A stretch of DNA of 64,000 nucleotides from Chelonoidis abingdonii (GCF_003597395.2 NC_133770.1:30775446-30839445), one strand, 5' to 3'; counted from the first letter of the stretch, positions 25,740-40,424 are shown. The notes: a model not told the origin generated them from the sequence alone. Program-made: numbers and translations.

Positions 25740-27260
25740 CATGCACATGTATAACTATATACACGAAACAGTTTTACCAACCCCATGCATTCAAAAATAA
25801 TGAATCGGGTCCCCAGAAATCATGAGATTGGCTTAAAATCATGATTTTAAAAAAAATAAACATGAGTAATAAATATGCGGGGAAAAGGTTATTTGCCTTC
25901 TGGTTATTGAATGTTTATGATACTACTGCATTTCAATTTCAAGCTTTTCTTTAATCATCCTGTAACCAGAATGACTAGACTCTTACTCTTCTTTATAAAA
26001 TGAACGTTGAAATTCTCATATAATCAATTGCCTCCATAATATGGGGCATTAAGTAAAATGCAGAATATCACAAGATTGACACTAAAGTCAGGAGAATTGG
26101 CAAAATTGCACAGTAGAAGAAGTGAAATGCTCTTCTCTTCATTTATGTCTGTCAAGTGTTAAGAAAATTTGTCTGTGTGAATTGTTATATACGTATATTC
26201 GGTAGAGTTTGTTTATCTCAGTGAGTTTCCTGTTTATGACACTGTGAGTTTATTGCCATATCATCACACATTTCTTTTAAGGGTTTTTTTGTTATAAATA
26301 TTTGTACTGAGGTTTTCCAAGAGTAAATCTATCCCTAAAGTAGGCACCATTATTGTGTCATGGGCTCTCTTTCATGTGCTTTCCTGTACCAGTCATTTTC
26401 CATTTTATGCTTTCAAACTGATTCTCGTACACTATAATCTTCTACTAACAAGTAAAACAGTTGCTCTCCAAATTTTATGTCAGATTTTGAGCTGCTGCTG
26501 ATGTTCCATCTGATGCGTATCATTGTTCAAAACGGAGGTTCTAACAACTGTAGACCTGTCTCACGTTTTATGTTTTACTGGCTGCTTTCAAGTACCTGAA
26601 TTTATATTAAAACAATGGAGCAGCTTAAGTCAGGAATTACAACTCTCTGTTTTAACATTTGCCTTCAAAATATGAGGAACTTTTGAAAAACCTTTTATCT
26701 TTCGGATGTGTCAGCCACTACTGCGTATGTCTGTTGCAAAAATTATAATGGCAGAAAACAAAAGAGATAGAGGAAAAGGCAAGAAGTGGTTGAACATAAC
26801 TCATGCACCAATACAGCTAATAATTCTTTAGAGAAAAGCTAAAAAAAATGTTTTTTTTAAATAACTAGTTTTCACCATCGCCTACACACAATGTTGTTTG
26901 CTCTATTGGCAACATATGGAAGAATCTGAAATATGTTCATATTAGAGTCTTGTAATGCTCTGTACTATCAAAACAATAGCCCATTTTCACCTTAACTCAA
27001 AGTAATGCTTAATAATTTCAATGCCATAATTAGATCCCGGCTGTAGTGGTATTTGACATCCTTGCCATGAGGTATAGATTGCCCTAGTCTCTCCACAAGA
27101 TTTACTAGCATTTTCTGTGGAAGGATTCTATCCACTTGATGAATGGACCATATCCAAGCAGAGAGAAGTGGTGTTCTGAATGGTACATTGTAGATAAGTT
27201 CAGTGTATGTACTTATTTCATAAGGAAGATAGAAACTTCAAGTTATGCTGCTAAAGAACA
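25740..27260. other. PARD3 intron, no recognised element
   Basis: AT-rich intronic DNA in which I recognise nothing. Confidence 0.4.
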
Positions 27261-27457
27261 AGGTATATCTACACAGGCATAAAAAACCCACGACTGGCCC
27301 AGCTCAAATGATTTGGGCCCTGGGACTGAAAAACTGCTGTGTAGATGTTCAGGCTTAAACTGGAGCCTGAGCTCTGGGATCGTGCAAGCCCAAGTCAGCT
27401 GACCCAGGCCAGTGGTGGCTGTGCTGCGGAGCTTTTATCCCTGTGTAGATGTCCCTT
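27261..27457. mobile_element. Short MITE with ATCTACACAGG inverted ends
   Basis: The left end is AGGTATATCTACACAGGCAT, and the complement of the right end is AGGGACATCTACACAGGGAT, a near-perfect terminal inverted repeat of over 20 bases. The interior is GC-rich and non-coding. The nominal ORF at 27345-27533 reads out of it and is not a gene. Confidence 0.65.
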
Positions 27458-28172
27458 AAGAATCAGCATTTCAGAGGTGCTTGGCATCTGCTGCTCTTAT
27501 AAGGGCTCAATGCCTCTGAAAATCTATCTTTAAATAAATAATCCATCATTCTTTATTTTACAGTCTCTACTTGCAGACACCAACAACTTCCAGTTAAGGA
27601 TTGTGGATTAGAGTAGTCCAACAGGGAACTTCCTATACTTGGTATTACTGTTATTAGAACTACCAGTTGAAGGCACTCAAAAGACTACAGGCTGAATTCT
27701 CTCTGTGCAGGCACAGTGGAAGGGAATTTGTGACTGTGACTCCCTGATTCTGCTTTGCCTGGCCCCAGAGCAATTTAAAGCTGCAGCAGGCAAGCGGATA
27801 GTTAGGTGTGACAGAATCTCACTCTTCCACGACTCCTGCCCTTCACTCCCGTTCCCTTACCTGCCCTCCCCATCCCTGACACAATTCCCCCACCTTTGTG
27901 CAGGACAGTGCATCACAGTGGGGAGGCAGCAAGTAGTGGAGCAGGCGCAAGAGGCAACTGTAACCTCTTTCACCCCAGAAAGCGATTCGCCCTGTGCACA
28001 GGGACTCTTCAAACAATGTGCATTCGCTTTGCTCTGTCTGTAGCTGACTGGAGAATCCAGCCCTACGTGTGCACATGACTGCATTACATAGTAAGAAGCA
28101 GGGTTTGCTCTCATTTGAGCTAATTAATGGTGTGCAAATGTTAAGGCCAGACTGTGGTATCCTCACTGACAT
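27458..28172. other. PARD3 intron, several overlapping chance ORFs
   Basis: A moderately GC-rich stretch at 27700-28080 gives overlapping ORFs on both strands. None shows a domain, splice context or codon pattern that would make it a gene. It may be an unrecognised repeat. Confidence 0.35.
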
Positions 28173-28252
28173 GGGGTCAGATCCTCAGCTGGTATAAATA
28201 GCCATAGTGTCAGAGACATGATATTGATTTACACCAGCTGAGGATCTGGTCC
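28173..28252. repeat. Short palindromic repeat, 80 bp
   Basis: The left arm GGTCAGATCCTCAGCTGGTA matches the complement of the right arm, GGACCAGATCCTCAGCTGGT. The whole unit can fold as one hairpin. It is an old amniote-type palindromic element and non-coding. Confidence 0.6.
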
Positions 28253-28549
28253 ACTGATTTCACATGGAGTTAGGTATTCCTTCATATAAGAGCGAATCAC
28301 AGTTTGACCTTTAGTATTTATCAGATAACGTTTCAAAAATAGAGGGTTCGATTAAAATATAGCCTATAACAGATGACATTGTGTTAAAGGTCAGGATTTA
28401 ATGCAGTTATGGAAAGACCAATTTGAACATTTGAATTTGAATATTTTAAAGTACGTGTGTGGATATATAACAGTAATTTAATTAATTGCTCTTTTGTAGA
28501 TATTTTTGTGCTTTGCTTAATCATTTTTTTTTAACTTTTCATATCCTAG

Positions 28550-28783
<234 letters not shown>

Positions 28784-28795
28784 TAAGGAGTAATG

Positions 28796-29577
28796 CAAGG
28801 ATTGCCAATTTTCTAATTGCACGAAACCAAACCCCCTTGCCCTGCCCCTGCCCTGCTCTTTCTCCAAGGCCTCGCCCCTGCTCACTCCATCCCCTCTCCC
28901 TCCTTTGCTCACTCTCCCCCACCCTCACTCACTTTCACCAGGCTGGGGCAGAGGGTTGGGGTATGGGAGGGGATGAGGGCTCTTACTGGGGGTTCTGGGT
29001 TGAGGCCACAAATGAAGGGTTCAGGGTGTGGGAGGGCGCTCTGGGCTGGGGTTGAGGAGTTCGGAGTATGGGAGTGGGCTCAGGGCTGGGCCAGGAGGGT
29101 GGGGTGCAGGAGCAGGTGTAGGCTCCAGCAGGGGATGTGGGTTCTGGAGTGGAGCTGGAGATGAGGGGTTTGGGGTGCAGGGGGGGGTTCTGACCTGAGG
29201 CAGGGGATTGGGTTGCAGGAGGGGATTCAGAGTGCAGACTCCGGCCGGGCTGCGCTTACCTCAAGCAGCTCCTAGAAGTGGTTGGCAAGTCCGGCTCCTA
29301 AACAGTAGGGAGGCCAGGGAGATCTGTGTGCTGCCCATGCCTGCAAGCACCGCCCCTGCAGCTCCCATTGGCTGTGGTTCCCAGCCAATGGGAGCTGCAG
29401 AGTCAGCACTCAGAGCCCCCGTGGCCACCCCTGCACCTAGGAGCCAGACATGTCAGCCACTTATGGGAGGCAGGGAGCCTGTGTTAGTCTCACTGCACCA
29501 CCCACTGGACTTTTAACGGCTGACCGGAGTATTTTTGACTAGGTGTTCTGATTGAAAACCGGAAACCTGGCAACCCT
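28796..29577. mobile_element. GC-rich hAT-like element
   Basis: Bounded by AAGGATTGCCAATTTTC at left and a right end whose complement is AGGGTTGCCAGGTTTCCGG. Both flanks carry AGTAAT (28789-28794 and 29579-29584) within octamers that agree at 6 of 8. The interior has a long G-rich tract (28900-29240) built from variants of GGGGTGTGGGAGG-type words. A hairpin follows at about 29350-29400, where GCAGCTCCCATTGGCTG faces CAGCCAATGGGAGCTGC. I recognise it as a widespread turtle repeat. The ORFs at 28732, 28817 and 29208 arise from its composition and are rejected as genes. Confidence 0.65.
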
Positions 29578-30788
29578 AAGTAATACTTGAAGTGAGGAAG
29601 AGACATCAAATTCCATAAGTGGTAGCATGTAGTGGCGGTTTATTTCTTAGGATTACTTCAAAGTTGACTACAGTGGGAGCTGAGGGTACTCAGCACCTTA
29701 AAGAATCAGCACCTTAAAGCATGGATCCTTGTGGGACACTATCTAGTATCTCTTTCCATTTCTAGAAAAGAATCTCTTGAGTATGAAATAGATCAAAGAA
29801 GAGAAGCAAACTGAGGGGTGTTTGCCCCCTTTTTGTATGTCATATTTTTTGTGTTGCTTAAATTCTTACCAAACAAAAAATCAGTCTTGTGATATTGCTA
29901 TACAGATGTATATTTAAAAAAACAGAGAAATCAAACAAAAGAACATGGAGACAACCATGAAACACTATGCAAAACTGAGCCACATTCAAATTTCTGGCGT
30001 ATGGGTTTCTTCAAACTTACTGGATCATTAACATTGGAATGCTGACAATTAATATCCTTTAGTCTAAACAAATCTGTACTTTTAAAAAGCTCACAGGCCA
30101 AGGAACAGGCTTAGAGTTAATTTTTTTAAAAAGCCAAATATGAAGTAAAAAGAATGGTCAGAATTTTACCCAGCTTGTAGGGTAGGTTAGATAAGAATGG
30201 CTACACTTGAACACTGTGGTGAATGTAGATAGTTTTTAGAATTCTCAAACATTAATTGGGGAAATCTGTGATAAGAACTGAGGTAGAATTGAGCTTCCTT
30301 TTGCTAGGGGTACTTTAAGCTTGAAAACTTCTTTGATTTGGGTGTGCCTTACATATTATGATGTTGCCCTTTCTTTGGTCTCTATATATAGATTTTTGTG
30401 GAGCAGGTAATGGTTATATATACATCTCAACACCAGGTATTGCTGAAGCCTTGCAAAAGAGGCGGTTTCACTATTTTATTATGCAGCAGCCATAAACGTT
30501 TCATAGTTAAAGGGGACATTAGCTTAATAATTAAGTCCTTGATTTTGAACCCCAAACGATATCTTTTGAGTTTTCATATGCCACAGCTCAACTTAGAGTA
30601 GAATTTTTCTGGGACGTTTGGAAGAAAATGAAAAAAGGAGATTAAAAGTTATGGTGTTCTGGTTTTTATGGTTTTTTTAAGGAAACTTTTCAAAATGGCA
30701 GCTATATCATTGCTTTCCCCCTATACCTCTTGCTATCTGTAGAGTGGATTACATCTCAACCTCAAATGAGTTTTTCTGAGGAGAAGTA
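29578..30788. other. PARD3 intron, no recognised element
   Basis: AT-rich intronic DNA with no gene or repeat that I can name. Confidence 0.4.
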
Positions 30789-31094
30789 CAGTAGAACCTC
30801 AGAGTTACAAACACCTCAGGAATAGAGGTTGTTCGTAACTCTGAAATGTTTGTAACTGAACAAAAAATTATTGTTCTTTCAAAATTTTACAACTTAACAT
30901 TCACTTAATACAGCTTTGAAACTTCACTATGCAGAAGAAAAATCCTGCTTTCCCTTAATTTTTGTAGGAGTTTAAGTTTAACACAATACTATATTTGCTT
31001 TTTTTTAATCTCTGCTGCTGATGATTGTGTACTTGAGGTGTGGGTTGACTGGTCAGGTCATAACTCTGGTGTTCTTAACTCTGAGGTTGTGCGA
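30789..31094. mobile_element. Mariner-like MITE flanked by TA
   Basis: Starts CAGTAGAACCTCAGAGTTAC directly after a TA (30787-30788). It ends in AACTCTGAGGTTGTGCGA before a TA at 31095-31096. The left end repeats internally as TTCGTAACTCTGAAATG. The ends are imperfect inverted repeats, and the TA flanks fit the Tc1/mariner superfamily. It is non-coding. Compared with copies I remember, it appears internally shortened. Confidence 0.65.
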
Positions 31095-32460
31095 TATGTT
31101 TTCGGCATTTTAGTGTGTCTTTCAGAGAATGAGGTAATTAAAAAAGGTAAATAAATATAAAAGGGTTCTGACTGCATGTAATACCCCAAACTAACTTTGG
31201 CACAAAGTGGCTTAATTAGGGGATCATGACAGTGTGGGTATGAAGAGATGGCACAGGAAGGCTCTCTATCTAGCCTTGTTATACTAGGATTTTTCAGACT
31301 TTATCATTCTCAAAGGGTGCCGCTCCACCAGCGGACTGCCGTGATATAAAAAAGGCTCAGACAGGTTCAGGAGTTAGATGACGTGGAGGTAAAAACACCA
31401 AACCCTGTATAAATAATAATAATAATAATAAGAGCTTGTTTGACCAAACTGGAGTCCATTTCAGGCTCATTAGCTCTAAGGCATAGATCACCTAGGAAAA
31501 TGTGAATCCTGCATTTTGAACCTGTGTTTTGGGTTTTGTTGTCACTGTAGTGTCAAAAAGCTGGAGAATGGCTGTAATGCAAAGTTCCAACTGCAGAAAT
31601 TCATATTTTTAAAGATAAATTTCATTGACCACAAATTTGGAAAATAACAAATTTGGAAACAGAGAAGTTTATGTGTAAGAGTGTAAGAGAGATGTACTGA
31701 ATCTATTGATTAGTGTGAAAAATTACAAGTAAATGAATAAGAATGCTTATTAATATGCAGTTGATGAGTGTTTAATTACAGGGTTCATATCATCCTTCAC
31801 ATGGTTACAAACACAAGTGTTTATTCTCAGCTCAAGGTAAAGAGAATTGTTAGAGAATGGTACTGCTGAAATTCGGAGGTTCAAAAAGTTATCAGTAATA
31901 AAACAATAAAATGGGATATCAGCTTTTCGGTCATCAGAGATTTTTTAACTTACTTAGGAAGAAATCTCACTATCACTAATATCATTTGGATCCCAAATTC
32001 ATTGATAGAATTACAGTTTTATGATTAACACCAATCCACTGGTTTTAGTCTTTTATTCTGGTTGCTTTCCAGCTTGCGTAACTTCAAGCAGCCTAATTTT
32101 TTACCTTTTAAGTTAAAATGCGAAGTACTTCAGGCAAATAAAAAACTCTTCAATCATATTTCTTAAATCTTCCCAAAAAGACAACACAAATGATCCAGCC
32201 AATTTTTAACTAGTACCAGAAAACGGTAATTAAATGAAGTCTATTCAATTAGTCATTACCATTTCCCTTCTGAAACAGTTCTAAGTAATGTTTAACTCCA
32301 AGCTGATCTTTCATATTGAAAAGTTATCTTGCCATATTTCAGAAACTTTGGAAGTTTTGTACCCTAAGGGTCATTCAGTTTGCGAGTGTGCAAGTAAGCA
32401 ATAGAGCCATGGCCCAGAGACCTTTTTTTGTAAAGAAGGGCATGTGAACATCAACAACAA
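31095..32460. other. PARD3 intron with (AAT)n microsatellite
   Basis: No gene. A short AAT trinucleotide repeat lies at about 31411-31431. Confidence 0.45.
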
Positions 32461-32668
32461 TAATAATAGATTTATATAGAATAGTAAATGTTTTCATCCA
32501 GTGATCCCAAAGTACATTACAAATGGGAGTAAGCATAGTCGTTTCCAAGTTACACATGTGGAAAGGGAAGCACAGAGAGGTTAAGTTACTTGCCACGTTA
32601 AGTCTCTGGTGGGAAGACTCCCCTCATCTCCGTCTTCCAGCTGCATATTCAATCCACTAAGCCAAATC
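32461..32668 (-). repeat. MIR-like SINE fragment
   Basis: Reverse-orientation MIR-type sequence. It shows GTGGAAAGGGAAGCACAGAG, then AGGTTAAGTTACTTGCCAC, and later TTCAATCCACTAAGCC, in the same order as the copies at 2481 and 51938. Confidence 0.6.
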
Positions 32669-34054
<1,386 letters not shown>

Positions 34055-34788
34055 GTTGAAGAAAAAGATGATCAACATATCATGCAATAAGGAACATTTT
34101 CATATAAAGACTTGTATTTCAAAAACTGTTTAAACTGATGGTACTATGGAATATATCTGTTGTCTGTTTCAGTGCCTTTAGCAATATGGGCAAAGAATTG
34201 ATAGGCCTTATGTCTTTGCCATTCTGTCCCAAGTGTTGTATTCACGGAAGGATTTTCCACCATTTGACAATCATACTATAGGTAAGCAGCGTGTTGGTTA
34301 CCAAGCGTCCTGGCCCAGTCCAGTAGGTGTCAATGGCTTATTATTAGGATTTACTCTAACGTGTTCTACTTTGCAGTGAGTTATTGCACCAACATACAGC
34401 ATTGTGGCATAAATTAAAGAATCTGAAATTGAAGAAGGCATTGACACATCTTTATTATTTCTTTTGGGGTGGGGGCTGGGTTACACATCACTCTTGAGTG
34501 GATAGGGCTAAAGTTCACTCAAGATCAAAGTTCTAAGATGTTTTACGGTGGAGTCATTTACAGTCTTTGTTGATCAATATTTAATTGTCTATATGCTAAA
34601 AAACTGCTTTTCTCCTCTTATGCGCACATTCTCTTTCTCTGAGCTCATATCAAAAGTCTTTATCCTGATTCATATGCAAAATAATATTACGGCTTTCAGT
34701 TATCCCGGGAATCCTTTTACAATGTCTTATATCTCAACATGTAGTACTTTACCAGTGAAATAACTAAAGAGAGGGTATTGTATTTATA

Positions 34789-34794
34789 AATAAA
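34789..34794 (+). promoter_or_regulatory. Candidate proximal poly(A) signal AATAAA
   Basis: A canonical hexamer 735 bases after the stop codon. It would give a short 3' UTR isoform if used. Confidence 0.35.
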
Positions 34795-35774
34795 ATCTCA
34801 GTCCAGACTATGACAGATATATTTGTTCTTTCATGAGATATGAGGAGTTGTGGAAAAACGTTAAGGCTAGATTGTGGTTTGTTTTCCTTAAAAATGTATG
34901 AAGTCATGTGAAAATTGTACCCAAGAAAAAAATTAGGGAAGAATTGCCCCACAATCATCTTATATATGATTATAATTCACTTGTCTTTATTGTGGCAGGG
35001 TTGGGAGGAGGGCTTAGAGCAAGACAAAATAAAATCAGACCTTCTTTTTGGATCAGAAATCTAAAAAAACAAAAGATCTTAAAAAAGCCCAGAAGACAAA
35101 CAACCCCATCCCCAAACTCTTCTTTCTGTAATTCGTAAAGCTTTGTGGGTGATCACCTTGTGATTCTACATACTGTACCTTTGCATTGTGCTACCACATT
35201 AAAAAGAAACTCTAAAATGTATGAATAAGAGATAAATGGAGAAAATCTGTTACACGTCATCCTGAAAACATGTTAGTATCCAAAAATAACTGAAGTAAGA
35301 TTGCTCTAGCAGTGATATTTTAATGTGCATATGGGATATGAGATTTTCTTTTGCAGCAGCTGTTTTTATGTTTGTTGGTCTGAACTTCATGTATGGTAAA
35401 AATATAGCTGGGTTGCTAAAGTGCCTGCAAATCCTCATGTGAAAAGGCTTGAGATTAAGTCTCAACATATCATGCTTAAAAAAAGAAAGAAAGAAAAATC
35501 TTATACTGTGTGATTTAAAATATGACTTTTTTTTTTTTTTTTTTTACTGGCACATTTTATTTTTGGATCAACCAGTTTTTGGAATATATGTGAAATTTCA
35601 GCACATGTATCTGTCTTTATGCCTGTTTGTTAATGTTTTTTGTTGTTAATAATGTACTCCAGTGTTTAAAAATTGTTACTAATGTAAGCACAGTGACATT
35701 GGATGACAATGGCTCTTTTACGCAGAGTTTACAAAACTGCGTAAAACAGCTTTCCCTGTACATATGAAATTTAG

Positions 35775-35780
35775 AATAAA
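35775..35780 (+). promoter_or_regulatory. Candidate distal poly(A) signal AATAAA
   Basis: A canonical hexamer in TTTAGAATAAAAGGCTG, followed within 30 bases by a T/G-rich stretch (CTGTTTCCATTCTGGTCTT) suited to cleavage-factor binding. It is the likely main 3' end of the gene. Confidence 0.6.
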
Positions 35781-35800
35781 AGGCTGTTTCCATTCTGGTC

Positions 35801-38735
35801 TTAGCATTGCCTGTTCTATTCCTTAGTATTGCCTGTGGAACCTTATGAAAACTGCAGCAGTCATTACCTTTAAAAATATTTAACAGATGCTATTTCATTA
35901 TATTCCTAATGGTTTATGTCTGTCTGACTGTGAGTGCTTATAAATATAGACAAAAAAGAAAATAATTATAACCCATCGAGCACCTAAAGACCCTCTCAGA
36001 AAAAAATTCACTGAAATCTCTAATGATATTTTTAGAGCAGACCTGTGACATTGAAATGCTACTTTCTTAAGACCAAATTCTGTGGCCGTCCTCAAAGGCC
36101 GTTTCTTTCTACACATCTCCACTGGAGGTAGGGACATGATGGGCAAAGTTGTAGCCACTGGATCCATAATTTACATAATCCATTGGCCCAAATCCCTTGC
36201 TAAGCCAGAGTGCAGGGGTGTTTACAGAATGTCTCCACTAGTGCTCCATAGTCAAAATACATCAAATTCTGTCCCCAGCAAGCTGGCATGAAGAACCCCT
36301 CTTCAAAGACTGTTTGCTCAGGCTTTGCTCAGGATTAAGGTTTTGGGCCTTAAAGAAAGATGTCAATGCTGGGCAAAATTTGAAGAGAGAAGACTTATAG
36401 ATAAAGCATTGTTACTGTGCCAATGAAACTCCATTAGTATTGAGGCTGGGTCTGCTTTTGTCCCTCTTCACACAGCTTCTCCTGTTCTTGGATGCTCCAG
36501 TAACGTCAGTCATAATCCTATATATGCATGACATCTGTTTGTTGCCAGAGTAGTAATATTGTCAAATCATGCATTGTGACTTTATTGTAGGCTCTCCTGG
36601 GGAAGATAAAGATTGAACTGCAAGGTGCACAGGCAGTTTTTGATGCATAAATACATTCTTAGGCTTGATTTTGAAAAGTAGTCTACAGTTTTGTGGCATG
36701 CAATTGAGAGTAGCCAAATAATTGCATTCATAATTTTGCAAGCCCAATTACCATCTAGATATCTCACCTCCTGACTGTATCCACAAATCAGCTAGTTTTC
36801 TTGTTGCTATGATAGCATTCATACACACAAATAACTGTGAGCACTAAATTGTATCCATAAAAATGGAAGAAAGGTTCGAGTCCTTTTTCAAAATTAGGCC
36901 TTTGATAAACTGTTATAAGAAAAAGGAACATGCATGGAAAAGTATGAAAAGCCAGATGAAAGGTGTTTTAAGAGCAAATATGGTGTATGTTAAAGTTTAC
37001 CCTTGCATGAAAGTCTCTCTCCAAGGTGTTAACGATTTGCCATAATTAGATGTGTTCATAAGAATAGGCAGATGTACTCTTTGGGAAATGTCTGTGTTAT
37101 GTTAGCTAAGAATTTTTTTTTGCCTTCATCATCCTATCTTCTTCCTGCCATAGCATAGACAGGATTTCTATTATTAACTTCCTAAGTTGTAAAGGGCGAT
37201 TAGGAGGAAGGATCAAGATGCTTTAAGAGAACTGACCTTTAATTCTGACTAGTGACTAAACCAAAAGCTAATTAAAAAAAGTACATTACTAGAGCAGTTC
37301 ATTTGTGGACCAATTAACATGAGACTAACTCTAGTGGGCTAGTATATCTAAGAATGGTCATGAAACAGAATTTTAGGGAGCTTTTAGAGGGATCCAGCAG
37401 TGGGTATTGTCATACAAAATCAGTCAGAATTCTTTTTCTTAATACATATCCTAAAATCATCTATGAATCCTTCTGGTATCTTCTCAAAATAATTTGTTAA
37501 TGCTATTGTAATTCCAAGGAAGAGTTTTATATTATGAATGTATGAGTTTCTTGCCTTTCTGTAAAAGTATGTTTCCCTTCTTGCTAGAGGGCCTCCCTGG
37601 AAACAAGTCTGTGACCTCCGTGAATTATTTTTTCTGGCTGAAATATTTTCAAGTACATCTTTGAGGACTCCTGCCATCAAAAACAGTTAAAATGGCTTGG
37701 TGCCCAGCATAGTACAGACATGAATTACAACTGCCATTTATTGCTGGCAGATAGTAAGGACAACAAAAGAAATTTTTAAACCAATCATGACCTTGGATAT
37801 ATTGTTCAGGTTTCAAGAATCTACTAATGTCTGGCTCACATTCATTCTGTTTATGAGTGTCAGTGGCATAGCATTGATCTCTGCTGCTTATGTTAGGAAG
37901 AAGCACTGGCCAGACAATGCGGAGATGTGCCAGATGAGCAGTGTCGGCTGAAGACAGGATACACTTGAGTAATTCAAACCTTTGAACTTACATTGTTGAG
38001 TCTTAGAGTGAATTTGGCTATTACATGTCCTGGCTTGCAATCCTATTTTCAAACATTCCCTAATTTTATTTGCTGGGCTTGACTGTTTCTTCATCTCATT
38101 CTACACTGTCTTCAGTCTGGTTCTTAGGACTTGTCAGGAACCATGCCCAGCGTACAAATACAGGACAAAGTTCATATACTCTTCATCTTACCTTTGTGTC
38201 ATCCCACCCTGGGCTTGCAGACTCACTTTTAAAATCACATACCAGTGAAAAATACTCAGTTACAATAAAGTGTAAATTGCAAAAGCAAACATGAGCCCTG
38301 AGAACAGAAAATATTAAAATAAGTTTGATAAAGCTCAGGGGGAAAATATCAATCACAAGTAAGAAGTAGCCTAGGGTATTAATGGGTGCTCTGCCATCAA
38401 GAGCAACAAAGGCAACAGAATTCAGAAGCAGATGCAAAAGAGATACAGAATGATGCCAATCCAAAAGAGCAAAAAATCAATATGAGGGTCGTGAAACAAT
38501 AATAATTTTGCATCAAATCATCAACTGGTTTCTGCACAGATGGAAGAAGGCTCTTGAGAAATGTTACAAGACACTTGAAAAGGGTTTCAGGCTGGACATA
38601 AATTAAGAGCAAATTAATCTAATCTCATCGCCCACTCATACACACACACTCTACTCTCACAGACTCATCTCCCATTCTGGTTTACAAACCCATCACCCTT
38701 TTCTGTCTTGAGATTGATGTTAGTATTTATTGTTG
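35801..38735. other. Downstream of PARD3, no recognised element
   Basis: No gene, repeat or RNA recognised. All ORFs here are short and without domains. Confidence 0.45.
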
Positions 38736-39243
38736 GTGTTACGGTCATGCCCAGAGCATACTAGGCACTGTGTGGTGTATAGAGTACAGTCACTGCATGC
38801 CCAGCTAGCACAAGTATAAATAGCAGTAAGACATTGCTTAGGTGAGTAGAGTACAGAACAATAGGATATGTACCCTGCACGGCTCTCTATGTGCCCAAGC
38901 GGCGGCTCTCACATTTACACTGCTATTTGTAGCAGTGTAGTGTCTCGCTGCCTCTGCCCCTGGTGCTGGAGCCTTTTCCCGCCTCAGTGAAAGCTCTGGT
39001 TGGGGGAGGCAGCAGGGAAAGCTCTAGCAGCTCCCCATTGCTGGAGCCTTTCCACAATGCAGGAAGACTCTTGACAGCGGGGAAAGGCTCTGGCAGGTGA
39101 GAGGCAGTGGGGAAAGGCTCTGGCAATATGTAGCTTTTCCCCACTGCCAGAGTCTTTAACTGCTACAGGTAGCATTGTGGACACCGCCTGTTTTTCACTG
39201 CTGTGTGTAGCTACACATACCCTATGTGGTGCTGGCTGTATAG
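38736..39243. repeat. Interspersed repeat with internal iterations
   Basis: About 0.5 kb of raised GC. It repeats GGGGAAAGGCTCTGGCA twice, at about 39078 and 39109, with weaker copies before them. The second copy faces the inverted CTTTTCCCCACTGCCAGAG. Another hairpin, CACTGCTATTTGTAGCAGTG, is at 38918-38937. I believe it is a dispersed turtle element, but I could not define its ends or a target duplication. The ORFs at 38923-39184 are read through it. Confidence 0.45.
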
Positions 39244-40187
39244 AGGAGGCTTATGAAAACAAGCTAAAAAGAGGATGAGGTGGGGAAGAGGAATAAAATG
39301 TGAAACCTTCAACTGCTTTTTTATAAACTAATATTGTTCGCATCCATTAGCATTTGACTAATTTCTTGTAAGCATGAAATAGAAATTTGTCTGGAGCAGA
39401 GATATGAGGGAAGAGCGGGCAGTAGCCGTACAGACTAAGGTCCTAGTGTATTGTCCAAAAGAAGTGAATCAATAATAAAAGGAATAATACAATTTTAATA
39501 ATCCTCCATAATTTCCTTGTGTGGATTCCCTCTGTGTGTGTATGTGAGAGAGAGACTCTGAGCTCTTTGAGTCAGGGACTATATGTATTTTCCATCCTGT
39601 AATGCACTGAGCATATTGTTGGTGGGTTATAAACAATAAACAGTTTGAATTTTCAATGTAACATTTAAAAAGTTCTTTTTAAAGTTAGCATATCTTGATC
39701 TTTACACTTGAATTTTTCATTTTGATTTTTGGTGTTTTCTTGGTTCCAGCAGTATTCCCATTTTAAGTATAGGGAATATCACTAGAACCAGTAATTCCTC
39801 TAAAATGAGGATAGACTTTTTAAATGACCTCACTCTGTAGTTATATTTGGCAACATGCTCATACTGCACAAGAAGAGCCGGCGGAACTTGTTAATTGACA
39901 CAGCTAGTTAGACAATATTTATATGGCTGGATTATTAATTATATTGGGAATGACACATTTTGCTGCTATAAATAAAAAACAATCTAAATTGTTTGTTTTC
40001 CTGCTCAGAGCCATCAACAAGAACTTTGAACAAATCAAAGAGGCGTTGAAACCAACTGCCTTATTTAAATGCACCCACATTTTTTGTGATGAGCTTCCAG
40101 GCATGGCAAAGAGAGAGCCAAAGGGACTCAAATGTGCTAAATCCAATAGTTTATAACTTCCAGATCCCAGTCTAACATCCTCTAGCT
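39244..40187. other. Intergenic DNA, no recognised element
   Basis: Nothing recognised. A short GTGTGT/GAGAGA run lies near 39533-39555. Confidence 0.4.
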
Positions 40188-40420
40188 CAGTGGTCCACAA
40201 ACCTTTTCTGTCGCACTCCCCCTTAACTGTAGTGGAATCTGTCTGTGCTCCCCCGCCAGGAGCCGGGGCCAGGAACCAGAGGCCAAGACTGGGGCAGAGC
40301 AGGGCTGGGTGGCACTCCCTCCCTGCCCTCCATGTGGGCTGTCCCAGGCATTGCCGTGCCTCCCAAAATTTCCTGGGTACCCCCTCCATGAGGGCACAAC
40401 CCACAGTTTGGGAACCACTG
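40188..40420. mobile_element. MITE with CAGTGGTYC inverted ends
   Basis: The left end is CAGTGGTCCACAAACC, and the complement of the right end is CAGTGGTTCCCAAACTGTG. The ends look hAT-like, but the flanking octamers (CTCTAGCT and ATCCAGGG) do not match, so the target duplication is lost or the edges are wrong. The 195-codon minus-strand ORF at 39919-40506 crosses this unit and its neighbours and is rejected as a gene. Confidence 0.55.
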
Positions 40421-40424
40421 ATCC

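Larger units (their letters stand above)
34055..35800 (+). other. PARD3: PARD3 3' untranslated region
   Basis: Runs from the stop codon to about 20 bases past the last good poly(A) signal. It is AT-rich, with a 19-base T run at 35527-35545. The extent is inferred from the position of the signals, and no transcript evidence is available here. Confidence 0.65.
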
